From UBA2862 sp045658005 (GTDB taxonomy: Bacteria; Bacillota; Clostridia; Christensenellales; Aristaeellaceae): DNA of 12,855 nt. Made by a program: the position numbers and the translations under genes. Shown here in pieces: positions 1 to 4,408 of the stretch. The notes below the pieces were generated by a model. It saw only the letters and a list, made by a program, of their open reading frames with translations, was not told where the DNA came from and ran no database searches. Each line of letters opens with the position of its first letter. Positions within the stretch are counted from its first letter, which is position 1. The stretch spans positions 1 to 12,855 of the forward strand of contig JAZOUD010000153.1 of assembly GCA_045658005.1 (NCBI GenBank), read 5' to 3'.

Positions 1-415
1 AATCGGTGGGGAAGTAGTAAAAGTTGGAAAGATCGGAGTTCAGCACCATTTCCTGTAGGCGACAAAGGCGCGGCTCCGAGCATGCAAACGCGGCGCGCAC
101 CGTCAGATCGGAGTGCATCACCACGGCGGTCAGCGCCAGCAGCAGCCCGTGCAGCCAGCCGGCGACGACCCCCGCCCGCCTGCCCATCATGCGCTGGCAG
201 AACTGGACAAAGCCGGTCGCTCCTGCGCTCCCGCCCCAGCTGCAGAGCAGCGACACCAGCAGCCCGAACACCACCGGTGCGAAGCAAACGCCGATCCATC
301 CCATCCTGCCCGTCTGGGCGAAGAACAACACCAGTTCACGTCCCGACGCATACCCGGTGCCTGCCACCGCCGCAAGAATGGCCGGCACCGCGCGCGTTCC
401 GCTGCGTTTTTCCAT
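1..415 (-). CDS. YkvI-like integral membrane protein, N-terminal part (runs off the window)
   Basis: Partial gene; 138 residues are in the window and the frame is open to the edge. The start is the ATG at 415-413, with a GGGGG purine run about 7 nt upstream. Residues 9-24 form a hydrophobic segment containing the GTGYASGRE motif (19-27), followed by LVLFFAQTG and GWIGV. This resembles the opening of the YkvI family, uncharacterised multi-spanning membrane proteins distantly related to the amino acid/cation symporter superfamily. Further hydrophobic stretches are at about 40-58 and 83-100. After residue 100 the character changes: residues 101-138 are polar and aromatic (for example NFYYFPTD) and do not look like a membrane segment, so the left-most 115 bases may hold a frame problem, a junction or a divergent loop. 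It is the last gene of a unit with the P-loop and single-pass membrane genes. Transport is a family-level inference and no substrate can be named. Confidence 0.6.
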   Translation of the reverse strand, partial: MEKRSGTRAVPAILAAVAGTGYASGRELVLFFAQTGRMGWIGVCFAPVVFGLLVSLLCSWGGSAGATGFVQFCQRMMGRRAGVVAGWLHGLLLALTAVVMHSDLTVRAAFACSEPRLCRLQEMVLNSDLSNFYYFPTD

Positions 416-418
416 GAC

Positions 419-457
419 AAAACCCCCGTTTCACATTCATGGTATGCAAAACGGGGG
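419..457 (-). terminator. Terminator-like hairpin between two genes, overlapping a ribosome binding site
   Basis: On the minus strand a perfect 9-bp stem (arms 449-457 and 423-431, CCCCCGTTT with AAACGGGGG) encloses a 17-nt loop and is followed by TTTTG. This has the form of a weak intrinsic terminator after the single-pass membrane gene. The 3' arm holds the only purine-rich stretch suitable as ribosome binding site of the YkvI-like gene, which starts 8 nt beyond the arm. It could therefore act as partial terminator, translation-control hairpin, or both. The T tract is short, so termination is unlikely to be complete. Confidence 0.55.
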
Positions 458-467
458 GACATTAACA

Positions 468-794
468 TCAATCTTCCGCCGCTTCCTCGCGGCCCAGCTC
501 CTCTGCGGTCTTGTCCACGGGTGTCAGCTCTGTCTCCACCCATCCGGCGGAGGGATCGTCCGCCATCGGGGCCGTTCCATCCTCCCACTCTATTTCCGGG
601 GGACGGGTGACGGCCTCAGCCGGTTCGGCGAACTGGGGGTCCGGCGTCCCCGCGCCGTCTGCGCGGGACAGGTTCAGCGCGCCGGAAAACAGCCGTATGA
701 CCAGCGCGAGCAGCAGCACGACAACCGCTGCCCCCACGATCAGCAATCCGACGCTGATCCACCTCTGGGCGGGGCTTTTGCGCCTTCTGCTCAA
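468..794 (-). CDS. Small single-pass membrane protein with acidic C-terminal tail
   Basis: This encodes 108 residues of no family I recognise. A short basic N-terminus (SRRRKSPAQR) is followed by one strong hydrophobic segment at about residues 13-37. Then comes a low-complexity region rich in Pro, Glu and Asp to the end (EEAAED). The positive-inside rule predicts the N-terminus in the cytoplasm and the acidic tail outside. The start is a TTG at 794-792 that overlaps the TGA stop of the upstream P-loop gene (791-793), pointing to translational coupling; no ATG lies before residue 77 and no strong separate ribosome binding site is visible. The next gene is 52 nt downstream. The overlap with the P-loop gene suggests that the two products act together, perhaps as a membrane anchor and an ATPase, but this is inference from layout only. 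Confidence 0.65.
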   Translation of the reverse strand: MSRRRKSPAQRWISVGLLIVGAAVVVLLLALVIRLFSGALNLSRADGAGTPDPQFAEPAEAVTRPPEIEWEDGTAPMADDPSAGWVETELTPVDKTAEELGREEAAED

Positions 795-1219
795 TCCGCG
801 TACTGCCGAATGTACTCCGGCACCTCGTCCACGGCAGAGCTGATGGACAGCACGAACTTGCAGTGATGGGCGTCGGAAACCAGCTTCAGGTTCTCGAAGA
901 ACTTCTCCATCTCGATGTCGTCCAGCGGGGTTTTCACCAGCTTCTTGAAGGCGTCAATGGCGATCAGGGACAGATCGAAATCGGCCGACAGCATGCCGCA
1001 CAGGAAGGCCAGGAACTCATGGGCCGTGCACTTGTAGGCCCCGGGATACTCGCTGGCGTCCACGAAGCGGATCTCATGCCGCAGGTCATACATATAGCGC
1101 TTGTCGTCGTCGACAAAGATTATATTGCCATGTTCTGTTTTGAGTGCGTCATTGGTCAGATCGATCAAGCGCTTGGTCTTGCCGCTGCCCTTGTCACCCA
1201 GGATCACTTTAATCATCAT
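791..1219 (-). CDS. Small P-loop NTPase-like protein
   Basis: This encodes 142 residues. The Walker A motif GDKGSGKT is at residues 8-15, immediately after the first beta strand (MIKVIL). A hydrophobic strand ending in Asp (LSLIAID, Asp89) is a plausible Walker B, and a third strand (KFVLSIS, 121-127) is in the right place for a sensor strand. The small RecA/ASCE-like fold fits proteins often labelled PilT-like or ATP-binding in Clostridia, although there is no PilT domain beyond the P-loop and the protein is too short for a motor ATPase. The start is the first of two tandem ATGs (1219-1217), with AAGGAG at 1227-1232, 7 nt upstream. It is the first gene of the leftward unit and its stop overlaps the TTG start of the next gene. 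The function is unknown: nucleotide binding is well supported, hydrolysis is inferred. Confidence 0.75.
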   Translation of the reverse strand: MMIKVILGDKGSGKTKRLIDLTNDALKTEHGNIIFVDDDKRYMYDLRHEIRFVDASEYPGAYKCTAHEFLAFLCGMLSADFDLSLIAIDAFKKLVKTPLDDIEMEKFFENLKLVSDAHHCKFVLSISSAVDEVPEYIRQYAD

Positions 1220-1256
1220 ACATCCACTCCTTCTCTATATCGGTGGAACCATGATC

Positions 1257-1285
1257 ATTATACAATACTTTTGCTGAAATATCAA
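1257..1285 (-). promoter_or_regulatory. SigA-type promoter of the P-loop gene unit
   Basis: TTGATA (1285-1280), a 17-bp spacer and a perfect TATAAT (1262-1257) on the minus strand. The leader to the ribosome binding site is about 20 nt. It is divergent from the promoter at 1381-1409. Confidence 0.75.
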
Positions 1286-1380
1286 GCACGAATTCCAAGC
1301 GGTTCGACGTGCCCGGCGCCAAGACATTGTATAAAATAAGAAACAATTGAAACATCTTTTCAACATTTGACCCGTATCGG

Positions 1381-1409
1381 TTGACATCCGCGGTTTGATT
1401 TGAAATAAT
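1381..1409 (+). promoter_or_regulatory. SigA-type promoter of the zinc-ribbon membrane protein gene
   Basis: A perfect TTGACA (1381-1386), a 17-bp spacer and AATAAT (1404-1409), giving a leader of roughly 30 nt before the ATG at 1446. It lies about 95 bp from the divergent P-loop promoter. A TTGAAA-N5-TTTCAA inverted repeat (1347-1363) sits between the two promoters. Confidence 0.65.
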
Positions 1410-1445
1410 AACCCAGAAAATAATATTTCGTGTGAGGTACCAGCT

Positions 1446-2009
1446 ATGATCTGCAAATCCTGTGGTGCAACAATCCCAAGCCAGCTGCTCAGGCAGGACA
1501 GCTTCAGCTGCCCCAACTGCGGAAGGGCGTACCGGCGCAGCACGCAGAACACCCGAAATACATCCGCCGGAACGGGCGAAAATCCCGCAGCAGTCAGGCA
1601 AAGCGTCCCCAGCAGCAGGCAATCCTCCGGGGCGCTGCCCGGATGGCTGCTGCCTGTCACAGCAGGCATCGCCTGCCTTGCCCTCGTCCTGTGCATCGTG
1701 CTGTTGGTCAGCGGAGGGTCGAAGGGGGCTTATTCGGTCTGCGGCGCCTTTGAGCCGGACAGGATCAACGCCGGGAAGAGCGTGACCAAGACCATCGATA
1801 TCCCCAGGCAGCCGAATGTCCAGTACATCGTCGCCACCGAAAGCAATACGCCGGGTATTACGACCAGTATCAAGAACAAGACGGAGACTTCTTTTGATAT
1901 CGTCATGCGCAACGACAACGAAAAGTCGCGCAAGCCCATCATGAACTGGGTGCTGATACCCAGCAAAATCCCGGTGCTGACGTCGGATTCCGACGATGAA
2001 GCCCAGTAA
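1446..2009 (+). CDS. Zinc-ribbon, single-pass membrane protein of unknown function
   Basis: This encodes 187 residues. The N-terminus carries a zinc ribbon: CKSC at residues 3-6 and CPNC at 22-25. A Ser/Thr/Gln/Arg-rich linker (about 30-64) follows, then one membrane segment at about 67-89 (rich in Leu, Val and Ile). A domain of about 95 residues comes next, apparently beta-rich, ending in an acidic tail (SDSDDEAQ). The topology is probably ribbon inside and C-terminal domain outside. The layout is common among Firmicute membrane proteins of the zinc-ribbon/DUF type, but I cannot name the family. The start is supported by GAGG about 8 nt upstream of the ATG. It has its own promoter, is divergent from the P-loop unit, and lies 37 nt ahead of the acetyltransferase gene, probably on the same transcript. 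Confidence 0.75.
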   Translation: MICKSCGATIPSQLLRQDSFSCPNCGRAYRRSTQNTRNTSAGTGENPAAVRQSVPSSRQSSGALPGWLLPVTAGIACLALVLCIVLLVSGGSKGAYSVCGAFEPDRINAGKSVTKTIDIPRQPNVQYIVATESNTPGITTSIKNKTETSFDIVMRNDNEKSRKPIMNWVLIPSKIPVLTSDSDDEAQ

Positions 2010-2046
2010 TAACCGTAAGCCACAGCATTGACAGCGAGGCGCAGCC

Positions 2047-2619
2047 ATGATCTTTACAGACAGCTTCGTATACATGCCCGAGCTGAATACCCCGCGACTG
2101 CGGCTGCGCAGGCTGACCATGCGCGACGCTGCCGATATCTACCACTACAGCCGCGATACCGAGGTCGCCCGCCATGTGCTCTGGGACGCTCATCGCTCGA
2201 TTTCCGAAAGTCGTGATTACCTGCGCTACATGCTGCGCCGATATCGCAGCCATGAGCCCGCAAGCTGGGGCATCGAATGGCGGCAGACCGGTCAAATCAT
2301 CGGCACCATCGGCTTCATGTGGATCCAGTCGGACAATTCCGCCGCGGAAGTGGGCTATTCCCTGTCCCGGGATTTCTGGAACCGGGGCATCATGACTGAG
2401 GCCCTGAAGGCCGTGATCGGTCACGGCTTCATGGGCATGAACCTGAACCGAATCGAGGCCCAGCACGAGACGACCAACCCCGCCTCCGGGGCGGTGATGC
2501 GCAAGTGCGGCATGCGCCACGAGGGCACCCTGCGCCAGCGGCTGTACAACAAGGGACGCTATGTGGATGTGGAGCTGTATGCCATACTGCGCAGCGAGTA
2601 CAGCAGCCGCATACGCTGA
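2047..2619 (+). CDS. GNAT-family N-acetyltransferase (RimJ/RimL type)
   Basis: This encodes 190 residues, a usual length for the RimJ/RimL branch, which transfers acetyl from acetyl-CoA to protein N-termini or to small amines in the cytoplasm. The opening LNTPRLRLRRLTMRDAADIY (13-32) is the classic first strand and helix. Residues 97-107 (NSAAEVGYSLS) give the central strand. The CoA pyrophosphate-binding motif is RDFWNRGIMTEAL (108-120), with RGIMTEA in place of QGxGxA. NPASGAVMRKCGM (144-156) is motif B, and the KGRYVDVELYAIL end (169-181) is typical. The start is the ATG at 2047 with GAGG 7 nt upstream; the Met at residue 10 is a weaker alternative. It probably shares a transcript with the zinc-ribbon gene and is followed by a strong terminator. 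The substrate cannot be read from the sequence; ribosomal protein or antibiotic modification would both be guesses. Confidence 0.9.
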   Translation: MIFTDSFVYMPELNTPRLRLRRLTMRDAADIYHYSRDTEVARHVLWDAHRSISESRDYLRYMLRRYRSHEPASWGIEWRQTGQIIGTIGFMWIQSDNSAAEVGYSLSRDFWNRGIMTEALKAVIGHGFMGMNLNRIEAQHETTNPASGAVMRKCGMRHEGTLRQRLYNKGRYVDVELYAILRSEYSSRIR

Positions 2620-2629
2620 AGCTTCCGAT

Positions 2630-2661
2630 AAAAAACGGACGGCGCCTGCCGTCCGTTTTTT
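2630..2661. terminator. Bidirectional intrinsic terminator
   Basis: An 8-bp GC-rich stem (CGGACGGC 2636-2643 with GCCGTCCG 2648-2655) has a 4-nt loop and is flanked by six A on the left and six T on the right. It serves as a rho-independent terminator for the acetyltransferase transcript on the plus strand and equally for rpiB on the minus strand, whose stop is 16 nt away. Confidence 0.93.
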
Positions 2662-2676
2662 GTCGGGTCAGTATTT

Positions 2677-3129
2677 TCACTGCACCGATTCGCCCCGATC
2701 AAGCATCATGATCTTGTCCACGCGCCGCTGGTGGCGTCCGCCCTGGAATTCGGTGTTCAGGAACACGTCCACGATGCCCTCGGCCATCACCGGGCCGATG
2801 GTGCGCGCGCCCATGGCGACGATGTTGGCGTCGTTGTGCTGGCGGGCCAGCGCGGCGCTGACGGGCTCCGAACACAGCGCACAGCGCACGCCGTGGATCT
2901 TGTTGGCCGAAATGGAAATGCCGATGCCCGTGCCGCAGATCAGTATGCCCTTTTCACACTCGCCCGAAACCACGGCCTTCGACACCCGCTCCGCATAGAT
3001 CGGATAATCGGTCGAATCGGTGACATCGCTGCCAAAGTTGACCACCTCGTAGCCCTTTTCCTCCAGGTATTGAACCAGGTGCTGCTTGAGCTCCACGCCG
3101 CCGTGGTCGTTGCCAATCGCAATCTTCAT
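2677..3129 (-). CDS. rpiB: Ribose-5-phosphate isomerase B
   Basis: This encodes 150 residues, the normal length of RpiB, which interconverts ribose 5-phosphate and ribulose 5-phosphate in the non-oxidative pentose phosphate pathway. MKIAIGNDHGG at the start has Asp8 and His9 of the substrate site. DYP is at 41-43, the catalytic Cys65 begins CGTGIG (65-70), and RQHNDANIVAMGAR (97-110) and GGRHQRRVDKI (130-140) complete the sugar-phosphate site. I chose the ATG at 3129-3127 because GAGGAG lies 8 nt upstream and the family begins here; the frame stays open nine codons further up, but that stretch overlaps the ribosome binding site. The related LacA/LacB and allose 6-phosphate isomerases share this fold, but a lone gene with this active site is most simply RpiB. 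It has its own promoter and so need not depend on the upstream metal exporter gene. Confidence 0.95.
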   Translation of the reverse strand: MKIAIGNDHGGVELKQHLVQYLEEKGYEVVNFGSDVTDSTDYPIYAERVSKAVVSGECEKGILICGTGIGISISANKIHGVRCALCSEPVSAALARQHNDANIVAMGARTIGPVMAEGIVDVFLNTEFQGGRHQRRVDKIMMLDRGESVQ

Positions 3130-3159
3130 ATCCAACACTCCTCGCATCATTCGCAATAG

Positions 3160-3177
3160 TATAGAAAGTCCTCTATA
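3160..3177. promoter_or_regulatory. Operator-like palindrome over the rpiB transcription start
   Basis: TATAGA-N6-TCTATA is a perfect 6-bp-arm inverted repeat. It begins 2 bp past the -10 box (3180-3185), so it covers the expected start of the rpiB transcript. A second CTATA copy overlaps the -10 box itself (3181-3185). The placement suits a repressor site, but no regulator gene is in the window and the AT-rich composition makes chance possible. Confidence 0.35.
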
Positions 3178-3179
3178 AA

Positions 3180-3208
3180 ACTATACCGCATTTGCCGTCC
3201 GATGTCAA
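3180..3208 (-). promoter_or_regulatory. Strong SigA-type promoter of rpiB
   Basis: A perfect TTGACA (3208-3203), a 17-bp spacer and TATAGT (3185-3180) on the minus strand lie between the stop of the metal exporter gene and rpiB. Expected transcription start is near 3173, giving a leader of about 44 nt. Confidence 0.8.
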
Positions 3209-3225
3209 TGCGATCGAAGGAAAAA

Positions 3226-4110
3226 CTACGCGCCCTCCCCCGCCGGGTTGACGTGAATCATGATGTGCTTGACCTGGGGAAAGGCCTTCTCCACGTCGTC
3301 GTGCACGCCCTCGGCGATGGCGTGGGCCGCGCTGAGGGTCAGCGTGTCGTCCAGGGCGATCTCCAGCTCCACGTACAGCCGGTTGCCGAATTCCCGGGTG
3401 CGCAGCACGTCGATGCGCCGCACGCCCCCGTGGGCCAGCACGCACTGACGGATCTGTCCCTCGGTCTTCGGATCGCCGCTGTGATCCACCATGCGGTCCA
3501 CGGCGTCCCGGAAGATGTCGAAGGCGGCCTTGACGATGAAGGCGCAGATGACCACGCTGGCCAGCGGGTCCATCATCGGCACGCCCAGCCGCGCCCCGGC
3601 GATGCCGATCAGCGCGCCCACGGAGCTGAGGGCGTCGGAGCGGTGGTGCCATGCGTCGGCCATCAACGCCGGCGACGCCAGCCTGCGGGCGTAAGAGCGG
3701 GTATACCAGAACATGCCCTCCTTCACGGCGATGGAGACGATGGCCGCCGCCAGGGCCAGCAGCCCCGGCACGGGCCTGTCGCCCACCTTTCCGCTCAGAA
3801 CTTCCCTCGCCCCGTTATAGCCGATGAGCAGGCCCGTCACCAGAAGCACCCCCGCCAGCACGATGGCGGCCACGCATTCCATGCGCTCGTGGCCGTAGGG
3901 GTGCTCCCTGTCCGGCGCCTTGCCGGAGAGCCGAAGGCCGACCATCACGATGAGCGTGCTGAATATGTCCGAGGCGGAATGCACGGCGTCCGAGACCATC
4001 GCCCCCGAATGGGCGATCAGCCCCGCCGCCAGCTTTCCCGCGGACAGCAGCAGGTTGACCAGTATGCTGACGCTCGAGACCCTGAGCGCCTGCTGAGATT
4101 GGTTCTGCAT
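3226..4110 (-). CDS. Cation diffusion facilitator (CDF) metal efflux transporter
   Basis: This encodes 294 residues, the standard length for a proton-coupled divalent metal exporter of the cytoplasmic membrane that works as a dimer. About six membrane segments are visible between residues 10 and 205. The transport-site motifs are DAVHSASD (41-48, His44 and Asp48) in TM2 and DAWHHRSD (152-159, His155 and Asp159) in TM5. The signature HPYGHER (70-76) lies between TM2 and TM3. The cytoplasmic domain follows from about 206 to 294 and ends with IMIHVNP. The ATG at 4110-4108 is preceded by a near-perfect GAGGAGGAG at 4115-4123. The frame continues upstream to 4197, but that stretch lies in the leader RNA and terminator, so it is not coding. 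The leader, if a NiCo riboswitch, suggests Co/Ni or Fe as cargo; motifs alone would equally allow Zn or Mn. Confidence 0.93.
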   Translation of the reverse strand: MQNQSQQALRVSSVSILVNLLLSAGKLAAGLIAHSGAMVSDAVHSASDIFSTLIVMVGLRLSGKAPDREHPYGHERMECVAAIVLAGVLLVTGLLIGYNGAREVLSGKVGDRPVPGLLALAAAIVSIAVKEGMFWYTRSYARRLASPALMADAWHHRSDALSSVGALIGIAGARLGVPMMDPLASVVICAFIVKAAFDIFRDAVDRMVDHSGDPKTEGQIRQCVLAHGGVRRIDVLRTREFGNRLYVELEIALDDTLTLSAAHAIAEGVHDDVEKAFPQVKHIMIHVNPAGEGA

Positions 4111-4136
4111 GATACTCCTCCTCAGCCCGCAGATAT

Positions 4137-4176
4137 AAAAAGACCGCGGGCAAGTCATTTTACGACTGTCCCGCGG
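4137..4176 (-). terminator. Leader intrinsic terminator (riboswitch expression platform)
   Basis: On the minus strand CCGCGGG (4176-4170) pairs with CCCGCGG (4150-4144), and inside it AGTC pairs with GACT. TCTTTTTA follows. The hairpin lies 26 nt upstream of the metal exporter start codon, so it is an attenuator rather than the end of an operon. Its 5' arm shares bases 4173-4176 with the last aptamer helix (GCGGA with TCCGC), so the two structures exclude each other. Confidence 0.8.
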
Positions 4177-4227
4177 ATCAAATGCCTCCGCTATCACTTG
4201 CGTGACCCGGCTCCCATGGGCCTGTTC
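4163..4227 (-). ncRNA. Metal-sensing leader RNA, probable NiCo (czcD) riboswitch aptamer
   Basis: The expected transcript begins near 4227. Its first part, GAACAGG, leads into a short hairpin, then AGCCGGGU (4212-4205). Next is a UCAC-GCAA-GUGA hairpin with a GNRA loop (4205-4194), then AUAGC, then a 5-bp stem-loop GCGGA/UCCGC (4191-4173), then GGGACAG (4172-4166). As I recall it, this order (ACAGG, AGCCGGGU, AUAGC, GGGACAG around a multi-helix junction) is the conserved core of the NiCo riboswitch, which sits ahead of CDF exporter genes and has been reported to respond to Co, Ni and more recently Fe(II). The genetic context matches. Metal binding would stabilise the last helix, block the overlapping terminator and turn the exporter on. 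I could not resolve a convincing outer P1 helix. Confidence 0.75.
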
Positions 4228-4233
4228 ACGGTT

Positions 4234-4262
4234 ATAATACCTTACTTTTCAGAAAAACGCAA
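4234..4262 (-). promoter_or_regulatory. Promoter of the riboswitch and metal exporter gene
   Basis: TTGCGT (4262-4257), a 17-bp spacer and TATTAT (4239-4234) on the minus strand. The predicted start near 4227 places the aptamer core at the very 5' end of the transcript. It is back to back with the GH42 promoter, with 36 bp between the two -35 boxes. Confidence 0.65.
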
Positions 4263-4298
4263 GTAAAAGTTCGGTAATTGTATGAGCAACCGCGCCGG

Positions 4299-4327
4299 TT
4301 GAATCTTTTGAAGATTTCTGTTATAAT
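4299..4327 (+). promoter_or_regulatory. SigA-type promoter of the GH42 operon
   Basis: TTGAAT (4299-4304), a 17-bp spacer and a perfect TATAAT (4322-4327). A leader of about 75 nt follows before the GH42 start. Two inverted repeats overlap this promoter, suggesting regulation. Confidence 0.75.
4302..4316. promoter_or_regulatory. Palindrome inside the GH42 promoter spacer
   Basis: AATCTT-TTG-AAGATT is a perfect inverted repeat with 6-bp arms. It starts within the -35 box and extends through the spacer toward the -10 box. A protein bound here would block polymerase, so it is a candidate repressor site. Confidence 0.4.
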
Positions 4328-4350
4328 TGAACCATACTTCGACTTCAATT
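4325..4350. promoter_or_regulatory. Operator-like inverted repeat over the GH42 transcription start
   Basis: AATTGAA (4325-4331) and TTCAATT (4344-4350) are perfect 7-bp arms separated by 12 bp. The repeat begins in the -10 box and spans the expected transcription start, a classic repressor position. No regulator gene for it lies in the window. Confidence 0.45.
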
Positions 4351-4408
4351 GTAACGGTGTCCTCCGGGCCGCCACTATGACAACGATTCAATAAAAGGAG
4401 CATTGCAC

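Noticed and set aside
30..114. Sequencing adapter contamination suggested by AGATCGGAGT
   Set aside because: The match to the Illumina adapter start ends after a few bases (AGATCGGAAGAGC is expected), so it is kept only as a direct repeat.
24..866. Long plus-strand open frame (280 codons)
   Set aside because: It lies opposite the YkvI-like, membrane and P-loop genes, has no ribosome binding site and gives a low-complexity Arg/Pro/Ser-rich product typical of an antisense shadow in GC-rich DNA.
1209..2120. Minus-strand open frame of 303 codons over the zinc-ribbon gene
   Set aside because: It crosses two promoters and the opposite gene and has no recognisable domain; the plus-strand gene has a start signal, Cys motifs and a membrane segment.
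4111..4197. N-terminal extension of the CDF transporter to 4197
   Set aside because: The stretch coincides with the aptamer, terminator and ribosome binding site and has no CDF homology; the start at 4110 is better.
4163..4227. Manganese (yybP-ykoY) riboswitch as an alternative identity for the leader
   Set aside because: I do not see the GGGGAGUAG-type loop of that class; the block order matches NiCo better.
3202..4266. Plus-strand open frame of 354 codons opposite the CDF gene
   Set aside because: His/Gln/Arg/Gly-rich shadow without domain or start signal; the minus strand encodes an unmistakable CDF transporter.
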